DNA of 64,000 bases from Xanthomonas sp. XNM01. GTDB lineage: Bacteria > Pseudomonadota > Gammaproteobacteria > Xanthomonadales > Xanthomonadaceae. Positions 33,516 through 44,057 of this stretch are shown in pieces (the first letter of the stretch is position 1; every line of letters begins with the position of its first letter). The DNA lies in assembly GCF_014851915.1 (NCBI RefSeq), contig NZ_JACVAP010000002.1, forward strand, positions 682,001 to 746,000. Reading direction: 5' to 3'. Both the position numbers and the translations under genes were made by a program. The notes beneath the pieces were generated by a model. It did no database searches and had not been told where the DNA came from. It saw only the letters and a program-made list of their open reading frames with translations.

Positions 33516-34496
33516 TCAATACCACCGGCGCAGGTCCATGCCTGCATACAGCGATGCGACCTGCTCGGCGTAGCCGTTGAACGGCAGCGTCGGGATGCGC
33601 TCGGCGAACAGCTTGCTCTTGCTGCCGGCGATGCGGCGCTCGGTCTTCTGGCTCCAGCGCGGATGGTCGACCGCCGGATTGACGTTCGAATAGAAGCCGT
33701 ACTCGGAGGGCTGCAGCATGTTCCAGGCGGTCTGCGGCATCTTCTCCACGAAGCGGATCGCCACAATCGACTTGATGCTCTTGAAGCCGTACTTCCACGG
33801 CACGACCAGCCGCAATGGCGCGCCGTTCTGCTGCGGCAGCGGCTTGCCGTACAGGCCGGTCGCGAGCAGGGTCAGCGGGTGCATCGCCTCGTCGATGCGC
33901 AGGCCCTCGCGGTAGGGCCAGTCGATCGAGCGGTAGCGCATGCCGGGCATCTGCTGCGGATCGGAGAAGGTGGTGAAGGCGACGTACTTCGCCTTCGAGG
34001 TCGGCTCGAAGCGTTTGAGCACGTCGGCCAGCGGCACGCCCTGCCACGGGATCACCATCGACCAGCCTTCCACGCAGCGCAGCCGGTAGATCCGTTCCTG
34101 CGGCGTCAGGCCCCTGACCAGGTCCTCCAGGCCCAGCGTGCCCGGCTTGGCGCACTCGCCCAGCGCGCTGACCGACCAGGGCGAGACACGCAGGGTCTTG
34201 GCCGCGCGCGACGGATCGCCCTTGTCGGTGCCGAACTCGTAGAAGTTGTTGTAGGTGGTCACGTCCTCGTAGCGGGTCTGGACCTCGTCGGTCCGGAATC
34301 CGCTGCGCGCGTCGGCCACACTGACCACCGCACGCGGCTCGGGTGGCGGCTCGGCATCGGCGCAGCCGGACAGCAGGCCCAGCGATGGGCTGGCAGCCAG
34401 CGCGGCCAGCAGGCGGCGACGGTCGCGATAGACGGTTTCGTCGGTGATCTGGCTGGCCGGGATCGCGCCGGAAGTCCCACGGGTTCGCTGCGTCAT
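33516..34496 (-). CDS. msrP: MsrP, molybdopterin methionine-sulfoxide reductase
   Basis: A 326-residue molybdenum enzyme (YedY family) that reduces methionine sulfoxide in periplasmic proteins. The likely molybdenum-ligating Cys141 is in [15 protein letters not shown], and [20 protein letters not shown] holds the cofactor-binding core. The N-terminus has a twin-arginine stretch ([16 protein letters not shown], 25-40) that ends in LLSGC. Cys45 is therefore a possible lipidation site, so it may be a Tat-exported lipoprotein rather than soluble. The start is the ATG at 34496. It is the first gene of the msrPQ operon and is divergent from serC. Confidence 0.93.
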   Translation of the reverse strand: MTQRTRGTSGAIPASQITDETVYRDRRRLLAALAASPSLGLLSGCADAEPPPEPRAVVSVADARSGFRTDEVQTRYEDVTTYNNFYEFGTDKGDPSRAAKTLRVSPWSVSALGECAKPGTLGLEDLVRGLTPQERIYRLRCVEGWSMVIPWQGVPLADVLKRFEPTSKAKYVAFTTFSDPQQMPGMRYRSIDWPYREGLRIDEAMHPLTLLATGLYGKPLPQQNGAPLRLVVPWKYGFKSIKSIVAIRFVEKMPQTAWNMLQPSEYGFYSNVNPAVDHPRWSQKTERRIAGSKSKLFAERIPTLPFNGYAEQVASLYAGMDLRRWY

Positions 34497-34670
34497 CGAC
34501 GTTCTCCGGAGGTGGCGGACGGGGCGTTGGACCCCACCGGCAGGATGCCGGTTCCCGCGCCGCGCGTGGCGCTGACCGGCAGCGGTGCAGCGGCACCGGG
34601 CGGCCCGGATGGTTGCCCCGGCAACCGCTGCGCTGCGGCATACTACGAGACCTTTCGTGACGGGTGGTTC

Positions 34671-35756
34671 ATGACGCGCGCGTACAACTTCAGTGCCGGT
34701 CCGGCGGCCCTGCCCGAACAGGTCCTGCGCCAGGCGCAGGCGGAGATGCTGGAGTGGAACGGCGTGGGCGCCTCGGTGGTGGAAATCAGCCATCGCAGTG
34801 CCGAGTTCGTGGCCCTGGCCGAACGCATCGAGGCCGATCTTCGCACCCTGCTGTCCGTGCCGGACGACCATGCCGTCCTGTTCCTGGCCGGCGGCGCGAC
34901 CACCCAGCAGGCGCTGCTGGCGCTGAACTTCGCCGCCCCCGGGCAGGCCGTCGACTACGTGGTCACCGGCCACTGGGGCAAGACCGCGGTCAGGCAGGTG
35001 CGGCCGTATGTGGCGGTGAACGTCGCGGCCGACGCCGAGGCCGGTGGCTTCCGCGACATCCCGGCGCGCGCGACCTGGGCGCTGCGCGACGACGCGGCCT
35101 ATGTCCACATCACCGCCAACGAGACGATCCACGGCGTCGAATTCCGCGGCACGCCCGACGTCGGCGAGGTGCCGCTGTTCGCCGACTTCAGCTCCTCGAT
35201 CGCCTCCGAGCCGGTGGACGTGTCGAAGTACGGCCTGATCTACGCGGGCGCGCAGAAGAACCTGGGGCCGGTCGGCATCTCGGTGGTCATCGTGCGTCGC
35301 GACCTGCTCGAACGCGCCGGGCAGCCGCGGGCGGACATCTTCAATTACGCCTCGCATGCCGCGCGCGATTCGATGCTCAACACGCCGCCGACCTGGAACT
35401 GGTACCTGCTCGGCCTGACCGTCAGGTGGATGCTGGAGGAGGGCGGCGTGGCCGAATTCGCGCGGCGCAACGCGGCCAAGTCCGCGCTGGTCTATGGCGC
35501 CATCGACGGCTCGGGTGGGTTCTACCGCAACGACGTCGCGCCGGCGGCGCGCTCGCGCATGAACATCCCCTTCTTCCTGCCGGACGACACGCTGACCGCG
35601 CGTTTCGTCAGCGAGTCCAAGGCGGCCGGTCTGCTGGCGCTGAAGGGCCACAAGGCGGTCGGCGGCATCCGCGCCTCGCTGTACAACGCGGTGCCGCTGG
35701 ACGCGGCGCAGGCCCTGGTGGGCTTCATGCGCGACTTCCAGCAGCGCAACGGCTGA
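34671..35756 (+). CDS. serC: Phosphoserine aminotransferase
   Basis: A 361-residue PLP enzyme making 3-phosphoserine from 3-phosphohydroxypyruvate in serine synthesis; it also serves pyridoxine synthesis. Family features are the start [28 protein letters not shown] for phosphate binding, and the PLP lysine Lys196 in [13 protein letters not shown]. The length and the C-terminal [15 protein letters not shown] fit the family. It is followed by pheA after 60 nt, with a perfect 16-bp palindrome (35777-35792) between them. The order serC-pheA-aroA is widespread in Proteobacteria and suggests a shared amino-acid operon. Confidence 0.97.
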   Translation: MTRAYNFSAGPAALPEQVLRQAQAEMLEWNGVGASVVEISHRSAEFVALAERIEADLRTLLSVPDDHAVLFLAGGATTQQALLALNFAAPGQAVDYVVTGHWGKTAVRQVRPYVAVNVAADAEAGGFRDIPARATWALRDDAAYVHITANETIHGVEFRGTPDVGEVPLFADFSSSIASEPVDVSKYGLIYAGAQKNLGPVGISVVIVRRDLLERAGQPRADIFNYASHAARDSMLNTPPTWNWYLLGLTVRWMLEEGGVAEFARRNAAKSALVYGAIDGSGGFYRNDVAPAARSRMNIPFFLPDDTLTARFVSESKAAGLLALKGHKAVGGIRASLYNAVPLDAAQALVGFMRDFQQRNG

Positions 35757-35776
35757 GCGGCAGCAGGATCTCCAAG

Positions 35777-35792
35777 GGCGCCCGCGGGCGCC
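35777..35792. repeat. 16-bp perfect palindrome between serC and pheA
   Basis: GGCGCCCG followed directly by CGGGCGCC. As RNA it would form a short hairpin once a loop is opened. It may weaken read-through from serC to pheA, though no U-tract is present. Confidence 0.4.
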
Positions 35793-35816
35793 GGTCACGC
35801 ACGACGGAACACTCCC

Positions 35817-36971
35817 ATGGCAGCACCGAAGAAACCCGCCGCGACGCCGGCGAAGTCCAGGCAGAAGAAGTCTGCCGACGCCACTTCCACCGCCCCGGCC
35901 CTGGCCGACGTCCGCGCGCACATCGACGGCATCGACCGCCAGATCCAGGCGCTGATCGCCGACCGCGCGCGCTTCGCGCTGCAGGTCGGCAAGGCCAAGG
36001 GCAAGCTGGCCGCCGCGGTCGACTACTACCGGCCGGAGCGTGAGGCGCAGGTGCTGCGCATGGTGGTGGACCGCAACGAGGGGCCGCTGTCGGACGAGCT
36101 GCTGGTCCATGTGTTCCGCGAGATCATGTCGGCCTGTCTCGCCCAGCAGGAACCGCTGAAGATCGGCTACCTCGGCCCGGAGGGCACCTTCAGCCAGCAG
36201 GCGGTGCTCAAGCATTTCGGACGTTCCGCGCATGGCCTGCCGATGGGCAGCATCGAGGAGGTGTTCCAGGAGGTCGAGGCCGGCAACGCCGATTTCGGCG
36301 TGGTGCCGGTCGAGAACTCGGGGCAGGGCACGATCCAGGTCACGCTCGACATGTTCCTGACCTCGCCGCTGAAGATCTGCGGCGAGGTCGAGCTGAAGGT
36401 GCACCAGTACCTGCTGTCGCGCAGCGGCCGGATCGAGGACATCGAGCGCATCTGCGCGCATCCGCAGGCCTTCGCCCAGACCAGCGGCTGGCTGCGCGCC
36501 AACCTGCCGAACGTCGAGAAGGTGCCGGTCTCCAGCAACGCCGAGGGCGCGCGTCGCGCGCGCGGCGCGGACGATGCGGCCGCCATCGCCGGCGAGAGCG
36601 CCGCGCACGTGTATGGCCTGAAGAAGGTCATCATGCAGCCGATCCAGGACGACCGCGACAACACCACGCGCTTCCTGGTGATCGGCCGCAGGATCTTCCC
36701 GACTTCCGGCCACGACCGCACCTCGGTGCTGGTGTTCATCCACGACAAGCCCGGTGCGCTGTTCGACGTGCTCAGCCCGTTCGCGCGGCACGGCATCAGC
36801 ATGAACCGGATCGAATCGCGTCCGTCGCACCAGGCCAAGTGGGAATACGGCTTCTTCATCGATCTGGCCGGCCATATCGAGGACGAGGCGATGCAGCGCG
36901 CGCTGGCCGAGCTGAAGGCGCATTCGGCGCAGATCAAGGTGCTGGGGTCCTACCCGGTGGCGGTGCCTTGA
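35817..36971 (+). CDS. pheA: Bifunctional chorismate mutase / prephenate dehydratase
   Basis: A 384-residue P-protein for phenylalanine synthesis. After a Lys/Ala-rich tail (residues 1-27) comes the AroQ chorismate mutase (28-112: [19 protein letters not shown]). The prephenate dehydratase follows (from about 114: [16 protein letters not shown] and later [10 protein letters not shown]), and then a regulatory ACT domain (about 300-384: [19 protein letters not shown] and the ESRP motif that binds phenylalanine). Feedback inhibition by phenylalanine is therefore expected. The basic N-terminal tail is longer than in E. coli. A small membrane-protein gene overlaps its stop codon. Confidence 0.96.
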   Translation: MAAPKKPAATPAKSRQKKSADATSTAPALADVRAHIDGIDRQIQALIADRARFALQVGKAKGKLAAAVDYYRPEREAQVLRMVVDRNEGPLSDELLVHVFREIMSACLAQQEPLKIGYLGPEGTFSQQAVLKHFGRSAHGLPMGSIEEVFQEVEAGNADFGVVPVENSGQGTIQVTLDMFLTSPLKICGEVELKVHQYLLSRSGRIEDIERICAHPQAFAQTSGWLRANLPNVEKVPVSSNAEGARRARGADDAAAIAGESAAHVYGLKKVIMQPIQDDRDNTTRFLVIGRRIFPTSGHDRTSVLVFIHDKPGALFDVLSPFARHGISMNRIESRPSHQAKWEYGFFIDLAGHIEDEAMQRALAELKAHSAQIKVLGSYPVAVP

Positions 36972-37249
36972 GCACGCGACATCACGCAGGCGGCGGCATC
37001 CGGCAACGCGCGCCGTACTGGTTCCCCGCCAAGACCCATGGCATCGGCTGGGGCGTGCCCGACGTCTGGCAGGGCTGGGCCGTGCTGCTGGCCTATGTGG
37101 CCGGGACCGTGCTGGCGGCCATGCGTTTCCCGCCGGGGCAGGCGACGTTGCCGTTCGCCGGCTGCATCGCCCTGCTGAGCGTCCTGTTGATCGCGGTGTG
37201 CTGCTGGAAAGGCGAGCCGATCCTCGCCGGCAGCCGTCGCCGCACCTGA
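36968..37249 (+). CDS. Small two-helix membrane protein, TTG start
   Basis: A 93-residue protein starting with TTG that overlaps the pheA stop (TTGA), so translation is probably coupled. It carries the pattern [20 protein letters not shown], then two hydrophobic segments (about residues 36-54 and 62-80). Similar short proteins with the WFPAK-GWG-P-WQGW pattern occur widely in Proteobacteria; their function is not known. It lies between pheA and aroA. I am fairly sure it is a gene because the pattern is strongly conserved, but less sure of the exact start. Confidence 0.7.
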   Translation: MSTRHHAGGGIRQRAPYWFPAKTHGIGWGVPDVWQGWAVLLAYVAGTVLAAMRFPPGQATLPFAGCIALLSVLLIAVCCWKGEPILAGSRRRT

Positions 37250-37300
37250 TCCGCCTCCTGCGCGAGGCGGCGTTCCCCTGAATCAAGCGTTGGAGTCGAG

Positions 37301-38611
37301 ATGTCGCAGCACTGGGTCGCAACCGCCGGACAACCGTTGCAGGGCACGCTGGAGATCCCCGGCGACAAGTCGGTATCGCACCGCTCGGTGATGTTCGCCG
37401 CGCTGGCCGACGGCGTGTCCACCATCGACGGGTTCCTCGAGGGCGAGGACACGCGTGCCACCGCCGCGATCTTCTCGCAGCTCGGCGTGCGCATCGACAC
37501 GCCGTCGCCCTCGCGCCGGGTCGTGCATGGCGTCGGCGTCGACGGCCTGCGTGCACCGGCAGGCGCGCTGGACTGCGGCAACGCCGGCACCGGCATGCGC
37601 CTGCTCGCCGGCCTGTTGGCCGCGCAGCCGTTCGACAGCGTGCTGGTCGGCGACGAATCGCTGTCCAGGCGGCCGATGCGGCGCGTGACCGGCCCGCTGG
37701 CGCAGATGGGCGCGCGGATCGAGACCCGCGACGACGGCACGCCGCCACTGCACATCCATGGCGGCCAGACGCTGTCCGGCATCGATTACGCCAGCCCGGT
37801 CGCCAGTGCGCAGGTGAAATCGGCGGTGCTGCTGGCCGGCCTGTACGCCCAAGGCGAGACCTCGGTGACCGAGCCGCATCCGACCCGCGATTACAGCGAG
37901 CGCATGCTGTCGGCGTTCGGCGTGGAGATCGAGTTTTCGCCGGGCCATGCGAAGCTGCGCGGCGGCCAGCGCCTGCGCGCGACCGACATCGCGGTGCCGG
38001 CCGATTTCTCCTCTGCCGCGTTCTATCTGGTTGCGGCCAGCATCGTCCCGGGCTCGGAACTGCGCCTGCGTTCGGTCGGCCTCAACCCGCGTCGCACCGG
38101 CCTGCTGCAGGCGCTGCGGCTGATGGGTGCCGACATCCGCGAGGAAAACGCCGGCACCCACGGCGGCGAGCCGGTCGCCGATCTGGTGGTGCGTCACGCG
38201 CCGCTGCACGGCATCGAGGTGCCCGAGGCGCTGGTGCCGGACATGATCGACGAGTTCCCCGCGCTGTTCATCGCGGCCGCCTGCGCGGCGGGGCAGACCG
38301 TGGTGCGCGGGGCCGCCGAACTGCGGGTCAAGGAATCCGACCGGCTGGCGGCGATGGCCACCGGCCTGCGCACGCTGGGCCTGCGCATCGACGAAACGCC
38401 GGATGGCGCCACGATCCATCCGGGCGAACTCGGCTCGGGGACGATCGAAAGCCATGGCGACCATCGGATCGCCATGGCCTTCGCAGTGGCCGCGCAGCGC
38501 GCCGTCGGCGAAGTCCGGATCGAGGACGTCGCCAATGTGGCGACGTCCTTCCCCGGCTTCGACACGCTGGCGCGTGGTTGCGGCTTCGGCCTGGTCAGCC
38601 CTGCTGCCTGA
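37301..38611 (+). CDS. aroA: EPSP synthase (3-phosphoshikimate 1-carboxyvinyltransferase)
   Basis: A 436-residue shikimate-pathway enzyme joining shikimate-3-phosphate and phosphoenolpyruvate. Motifs include [18 protein letters not shown] near the start, [16 protein letters not shown], the LSRRPMRR loop and [20 protein letters not shown] a few bases upstream supports the ATG at 37301. CGNAGTGMR contains Gly rather than Ala after Thr (E. coli has LGNAGTAMR), the class II-like arrangement that reduces glyphosate binding in some enzymes; this is an inference. Its end overlaps a convergent TonB-like gene by 17 nt. Confidence 0.96.
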   Translation: MSQHWVATAGQPLQGTLEIPGDKSVSHRSVMFAALADGVSTIDGFLEGEDTRATAAIFSQLGVRIDTPSPSRRVVHGVGVDGLRAPAGALDCGNAGTGMRLLAGLLAAQPFDSVLVGDESLSRRPMRRVTGPLAQMGARIETRDDGTPPLHIHGGQTLSGIDYASPVASAQVKSAVLLAGLYAQGETSVTEPHPTRDYSERMLSAFGVEIEFSPGHAKLRGGQRLRATDIAVPADFSSAAFYLVAASIVPGSELRLRSVGLNPRRTGLLQALRLMGADIREENAGTHGGEPVADLVVRHAPLHGIEVPEALVPDMIDEFPALFIAAACAAGQTVVRGAAELRVKESDRLAAMATGLRTLGLRIDETPDGATIHPGELGSGTIESHGDHRIAMAFAVAAQRAVGEVRIEDVANVATSFPGFDTLARGCGFGLVSPAA

Positions 38612-39146
38612 AGTCCACCGGCAGCTGCACCGTCGCGGCGGCGGGCTTGCCGCCACGGATCGCCGGCTCGAAACGCCACTGGCGGGCGGCGTTGACCGCG
38701 GCACGGTCCAGGCTGCGGTCGCGGGTGCCGCTGCGTTCGACGACACGGACATCGGTCGGCACGCCGGTGCTGTCCACGGCGATGGCGACCACCACGCTGC
38801 CCTCGTTGCCGGCACGCAGCGCCTCGCGCGGGTAGGTCGGCATGGGATTGCCGGCCAACGGACGCGGCGCGCGATCGGCCACGACCGGGCGAGCACGCTC
38901 ACGGTTCTGCCCGGTGGCCGGTGCGCGCGTCGCCGGTGGCGGCGTGGTGTCGGCCGGCATGGTGGCGACCGGTGCATTGGTGTCGATCGGCGCGGTCGCG
39001 ACCCGGTCCTGCCGGGTCCACCAGACCAGTGCGGCGATCAACGCGACGGCCAGTGCGGCCCACAGGACGGGCGACGTGCGCTGCGCCGGGGGCGGGGTCG
39101 GCTCGGTCCCGGAGACATGCGGGGTGTGCTGCGTGTAGGTGGTCAT
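38595..39146 (-). CDS. TonB C-terminal-domain protein, paralogue 1
   Basis: A 183-residue protein. A cytoplasmic N-terminal stretch is followed by a membrane anchor (about 26-44, VLWAALAVALIAALVWW), a Pro/Thr-rich periplasmic linker and a C-terminal TonB-like domain (about 98-183: MPTYPREALRAGNEGSVVV and AVNAARQWRFEPAIRGGKP). TonB domains carry energy to outer-membrane receptors, but stand-alone members often have other envelope roles. No exbB or exbD is nearby. GGAGCGAG sits at the expected distance from the ATG. Its 3' end overlaps aroA by 17 nt. A paralogue lies just upstream. Confidence 0.83.
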   Translation of the reverse strand: MTTYTQHTPHVSGTEPTPPPAQRTSPVLWAALAVALIAALVWWTRQDRVATAPIDTNAPVATMPADTTPPPATRAPATGQNRERARPVVADRAPRPLAGNPMPTYPREALRAGNEGSVVVAIAVDSTGVPTDVRVVERSGTRDRSLDRAAVNAARQWRFEPAIRGGKPAAATVQLPVDFRQQG

Positions 39147-39278
39147 GACTCGCTCCTCGGTTGTCCATCAACCGGGGTCGAGTGTTCCGCTGTGTGTGTG
39201 GTGAACCGGTCTTTTCGCGGTTAATCCCGCGCGAAACGCGGACCTGCGTTCATCGTGGTGAGTGGAGCGTGCAGGTCG

Positions 39279-39920
39279 TCAGCGGGTTGCGAAGTTGATC
39301 GGAATCGTGAGTGTGCCGGGGACCGATTGGCCGCCCGCATCGCGCGCCGCTTGGAACTGCCAGCGCGACACCGCATCGACCGCGGCCCGGTCGAGTGCGC
39401 GCGAACCGCTGCGGCCGACCACCTCGACGCCCACCGGATGGCCAAGCGCGTCGACATCCACCTTCAGCACCACCGTGCCGGTTTCGCCGGCACGCAGTGC
39501 GGACGCCGGGTAGCGCGGCTGCGGCTGGTCGGGCAGGAGGGCCGGCGCCTGGACTGCCGTCGCGGCTGCAGGCGAGTCGGCGACAGGCGCGGGCAGCTCC
39601 GACACCGGGCTGGGTTCGGTCGGCGCGGCCGGCTCGGGCGGAGGAGCGGTTTCCACAAGCTGCGCAGGCTCATCGCTGGGCTCGGGCATCGAGGTGGCCG
39701 CATCGCCCGGCGACATCGGTACCGGCAGTGGCTCGAACCCCGGCGCGGCCGCCGTCGGACGGACCGGTGCGTCGGGGGCGGGACCGTCGTCGCGGACCGC
39801 GAGCCACACCACCACGAACAACAGCAGGCCCAGCGCGAAAGCGACGGCGGCGAGCAGCCAGGGACGCTCGGGCAGACGCAGGAGCAGGTCGGGCATGCGG
39901 AGACGGGCGGTGCTGGCCAT
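39279..39920 (-). CDS. TonB C-terminal-domain protein, paralogue 2
   Basis: A 213-residue relative of the previous protein: N-terminal membrane anchor (about 19-40, WLLAAVAFALGLLLFVVVWL), a Pro/Ala/Glu-rich linker (about 50-130) and a C-terminal TonB-like domain (QPRYPASALRAGETGTVVLK, AVDAVSRWQFQAARDAGGQ). The shared core PxYPxxALRAGxxGxVV shows that the two genes arose by duplication. It is divergent from serS by 111 nt. Its receptor or partner is unknown. Confidence 0.83.
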   Translation of the reverse strand: MASTARLRMPDLLLRLPERPWLLAAVAFALGLLLFVVVWLAVRDDGPAPDAPVRPTAAAPGFEPLPVPMSPGDAATSMPEPSDEPAQLVETAPPPEPAAPTEPSPVSELPAPVADSPAAATAVQAPALLPDQPQPRYPASALRAGETGTVVLKVDVDALGHPVGVEVVGRSGSRALDRAAVDAVSRWQFQAARDAGGQSVPGTLTIPINFATR

Positions 39921-39998
39921 GGCAAGGGATGCGGAAGGACCGGCCGATTCTGTCACAGCGGCGATGAACGCAGCGGGCGTGCTCCCGATTGGCGATAA

Positions 39999-41312
<1,314 letters not shown>

Positions 41313-41322
41313 CCGCAGCGAC

Positions 41323-41336
41323 GTCCCGTTCGGGAC
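41323..41336 (+). terminator. Short hairpin after serS
   Basis: GTCCC, GTTC, GGGAC followed by TTCC, 10 nt after the serS stop. The stem is only 5 bp, so efficiency is doubtful. Confidence 0.35.
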
Positions 41337-41522
41337 TTCCACGCCGCGCGCGCGGGGCCATCGTGCAGGGCACCGACACCGCGGCACGGGTGGCTCGCGG
41401 CGCGGTGTGACGGGCGCCGGGGCGATCGCCGGGGTTGGACGACCAGAGCGCATCCGCACGTCATGGCATGACGAATGGGTGTTGCCCTCGTGGAATGAAA
41501 GGTGCTTTGATATCGCGGTTCG

Positions 41523-41536
41523 TTCCATTCATGGAA
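41523..41536. promoter_or_regulatory. Palindrome before the LysR gene
   Basis: TTCCAT TC ATGGAA, a 6-bp inverted repeat, lies 8 nt before the regulator's start codon in an unusually AT-rich stretch. A related half-site (GGAATGAA) is about 30 nt further up. It is a plausible autoregulatory operator. Confidence 0.4.
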
Positions 41537-41544
41537 TTACCTCT

Positions 41545-42519
41545 ATGCAGGATCTCAACGACCTGTACTACTTCGCGATGGTGGTCGAGCACGGTGGCTT
41601 CGCCGCTGCCGAACGTGCCCTCGGCATCCCCAAATCGCGACTGAGCCGGCGCATCAGCCAGCTCGAAACCGATCTCGGCGTGCGCCTGCTGCAGCGCTCC
41701 ACCCGTCGCTTCGCGGTCACCGATGTGGGCATGAGCGTGTATCGGCATGCGCAGACCATGCTCACCGAGGCGCAGGCCGCGCGCGAGGTCGTGGACCGGC
41801 TCAGCGCCGAGCCGCGCGGTGTGGTCAGGGTCAGCGTGCCGGTGGCGCTGGCCCAGCAGCAGCTGCCCAAGCTGCTGCCGAAGTTCCTGGACCAGTACCC
41901 GAAGGTGCGGCTGCAGCTGCACATCGGCAATCGCCGGGTCGACCTGATCAACGAAGGCTTCGATGTCGCCCTGCGCGTGCGTGCGCGGCTGGACGATGAC
42001 GGCAGCCTGGTGATGCGCAGCTTCGGCCAGATCCAGGAACTGCTGGTCGCCAGTCCGAAGTACCTGGACCGCGCCGGCCGCCCGAAGGATCCGTCCGACC
42101 TGGCCTCGCACGTGACGTTGAGCATCAGCGAGGACGAAGCGCACCAGCGCTGGGAGCTGCACGGCCCGCAGGGCGAGGTGCGTCGCGTCGACCTGCAGCC
42201 GCGCCTGGCCGGCTTCGATTTTCCGCTGCTGCAGGCGATGGTCCGCGACGGCTTCGGCATCACCATGCTGCCGGAGACGGTCTGCGCCGAGGCGGTGCGT
42301 CGCGGCGAGCTGGAAGTGGTGCTGCCGGAATGGTCGTTGCCGCAGGGCATCTGCCATGCGGTGTTCGCCTCCCGTCGTGGCCTGCTGCCGGCGGTGCGGG
42401 TGTTCATCGATTTCCTGGCCGAGCACCTGCCGCAGCAGATCGAAGCCTCGCGCCTGGACTGCGGCAACTGCCCGCAGAAGAAGAGTGCGATGGTCGAGCT
42501 GGAGGCCGCCGCCGGCTGA
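41545..42519 (+). CDS. LysR-family transcriptional regulator
   Basis: A 324-residue regulator. The N-terminal winged helix-turn-helix reads LYYFAMVVEHGGFAAAERAL and IPKSRLSRRISQLETDLGVR, and the effector-binding domain runs from about residue 90 to 295 (LPKFLDQYPKVRLQLHIGN and DGFGITMLPETV). The C-terminus has an unusual cysteine pair (LDCGNCPQKK). The start is the ATG at 41545. It is co-directional with serS and has no divergent partner gene, so its targets cannot be inferred from position. Its inducer is unknown. Confidence 0.87.
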   Translation: MQDLNDLYYFAMVVEHGGFAAAERALGIPKSRLSRRISQLETDLGVRLLQRSTRRFAVTDVGMSVYRHAQTMLTEAQAAREVVDRLSAEPRGVVRVSVPVALAQQQLPKLLPKFLDQYPKVRLQLHIGNRRVDLINEGFDVALRVRARLDDDGSLVMRSFGQIQELLVASPKYLDRAGRPKDPSDLASHVTLSISEDEAHQRWELHGPQGEVRRVDLQPRLAGFDFPLLQAMVRDGFGITMLPETVCAEAVRRGELEVVLPEWSLPQGICHAVFASRRGLLPAVRVFIDFLAEHLPQQIEASRLDCGNCPQKKSAMVELEAAAG

Positions 42520-42631
42520 GCGGGGCGAAATCGACCGGCGCGGCGTGCCACAATGCGCGCCGCGCGGGACGCGCCGGCGGCAGATGCGCGAGCGTGCCGT
42601 TGGCGGCAGCGGATCGACGCGACAGCACACA

Positions 42632-42721
42632 GGAAGCGTGGCCGAGCGGTTTAAGGCACCGGTCTTGAAAACCGGCGTAGTGGCGACACTACCGTGGGTT
42701 CGAATCCCACCGCTTCCGCCA
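42632..42721 (+). tRNA. tRNA-Ser (TGA)
   Basis: A 90-nt class II tRNA: acceptor stem GGAAGCG/CGCTTCC, anticodon stem CCGGT/ACCGG with loop CTTGAAA (anticodon TGA), a long variable arm (GTAGTGGCGACACTACC), T-arm GGGTTCGAATCCC and encoded CCA. It reads UCA and related codons. Confidence 0.96.
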
Positions 42722-42798
42722 TTCCCACCGGACACGGCGATGGCGCACCGCGGAAAGCACGAGGCGGCGACGCGACTGCCGGACGGCAGCTACCCGCG

Positions 42799-43881
42799 TT
42801 ACGGCGCGGCGCCAGTGCGAGCCGCCGGATCGCCGGTGCGGTCGCCTCCATCCCGGTCGACGGCATCCGCTACCACCGCCAGCACCGATCTCAGGATCGC
42901 TTCGGAACGCCGCTGGCCATGCCGGGTGTTGTAGGCGCGCGAGACGATGGTCACCACCATCGCCAGTTCCGGAATCACGTAAAGCTTGTTGCCGCCGTTG
43001 CCCGAGGCGAAGAACACCTCGACCTGGCGACCATTGACCGGATGGCGCTGCCGATACCAGAAGTAGCCGTATCCGTCGGCGAACGGGTCGCTCGCCGCGA
43101 TGTCCACGCGTGGATGCAGGCTGTCCTCGATCCAGCGGCGGCTGACGATCTGCCGGCCATCGTGGACGCCGCCATGAAGCACCAGGTCGCCGAGGCGGGC
43201 GAAGTCGCGCGCGGTCAGGAACAGGTTGCCCTGGCCCTTGGTCTCGCCGGCACGGTCCTGCTGCCAGTCCCACGCCTGGATGCCGAGCGGCGCGAACAGC
43301 GACACGCGCGCGAACGACGCCAGGCTCTGGCCGGTCGCACGGGCGATCACGATGCCGGCCACGTACGTCGCCAGCGAGTTGTAGCGGTAGCGTGTTCCCG
43401 GCGGTTCCAGCCGGGGTACCGCCAGGACGAACGCGTGCGGATCGTCCGCCGCGTCCATCGCATCCTCGTTGCCGGGCAGGCCGTCGATATCGTCGTCGGC
43501 TGCCAGGCCCGTACGCATGGTCAACAGGTCGCGGAGCGGCAGGTGGCCGACCGGGCTGCCCGCGGCCTCGGGCCAGTAGGCCTGCACGGGGTCGTCGAGC
43601 GTGGCGATCGCGCCCTGGTCCAGCGCGATGCCCATCAGCAGCGAGGTCACGCTCTTGCCGGCGGACCGCACGTCGACGCGCGTGTGCGCGTCGCCGCCGT
43701 TGAAGTAGCGCTCGGCCAGCGTCTTGCCGTCCTGGCGCACGATCACCGCATGCAGGTCGCGATGCGGATCGTGGTCGAGATCGGCCAGCACCGCCTGCAG
43801 TGTTTGCGGGCCTGCGGCGGCCGCCGGATTGCCGGAGAAGCACAGGGCGGCGAGCCCCGCGTATGCGATGCGCCTCATCAT
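42799..43881 (-). CDS. Beta-lactamase-like serine hydrolase
   Basis: A 360-residue exported protein of the class C beta-lactamase/DD-peptidase superfamily. A signal peptide (about 1-22) precedes the catalytic SxxK in VRSAGKSVTSLL and the YxN motif in YRYNSLATYVAG. The third KTG-like box is replaced by a strand around FFASGNGGNKLYV. Family members include esterases and D-amino-acid peptidases, so beta-lactamase activity should not be assumed. GGAG 9 nt before the paired ATGs supports the start at 43881. It lies downstream of an M28 peptidase on the same strand. Confidence 0.83.
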   Translation of the reverse strand: MMRRIAYAGLAALCFSGNPAAAAGPQTLQAVLADLDHDPHRDLHAVIVRQDGKTLAERYFNGGDAHTRVDVRSAGKSVTSLLMGIALDQGAIATLDDPVQAYWPEAAGSPVGHLPLRDLLTMRTGLAADDDIDGLPGNEDAMDAADDPHAFVLAVPRLEPPGTRYRYNSLATYVAGIVIARATGQSLASFARVSLFAPLGIQAWDWQQDRAGETKGQGNLFLTARDFARLGDLVLHGGVHDGRQIVSRRWIEDSLHPRVDIAASDPFADGYGYFWYRQRHPVNGRQVEVFFASGNGGNKLYVIPELAMVVTIVSRAYNTRHGQRRSEAILRSVLAVVADAVDRDGGDRTGDPAARTGAAP

Positions 43882-43994
43882 CGTCGACTGCTCCACGTCC
43901 ACCGGGTTGCAGTCATGGATGCGCGCAGCGGGCGGAAGGTTTGGAGCTGGCCTCGCTCTGCGGTGGCGTCAGCCGGGCCCGGCCCTCTTCCTTG

Positions 43995-44047
43995 CGGCCG
44001 CAGGTGCGGCCGGTGCGCGGCGTCCCGGCTGGGCGGGACGCCGCGCA
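43995..44047 (-). terminator. Two adjacent hairpins between M28 peptidase and serine hydrolase
   Basis: A perfect 14-bp stem (44014-44027 with 44034-44047, loop of 6 nt) starts 11 nt after the peptidase stop. It is followed by an 8-bp stem at 43995-44012 (CGGCCGCA / TGCGGCCG). Neither has a U-tract. They probably stop or slow transcription into the hydrolase gene. Confidence 0.5.
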
Positions 44048-44057
44048 TGGCGTTCGA

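Noticed and set aside
33516-37748. A 1410-residue minus-strand open frame covering serC and pheA
   Set aside because: Only its last 326 codons are real (msrP). The rest is antisense to serC and pheA with low-complexity Arg/Ala composition caused by high GC.
42799-43881. Beta-lactamase resistance gene
   Set aside because: SxxK and YxN are present but the KTG box is not; the family is mostly esterases and peptidases.
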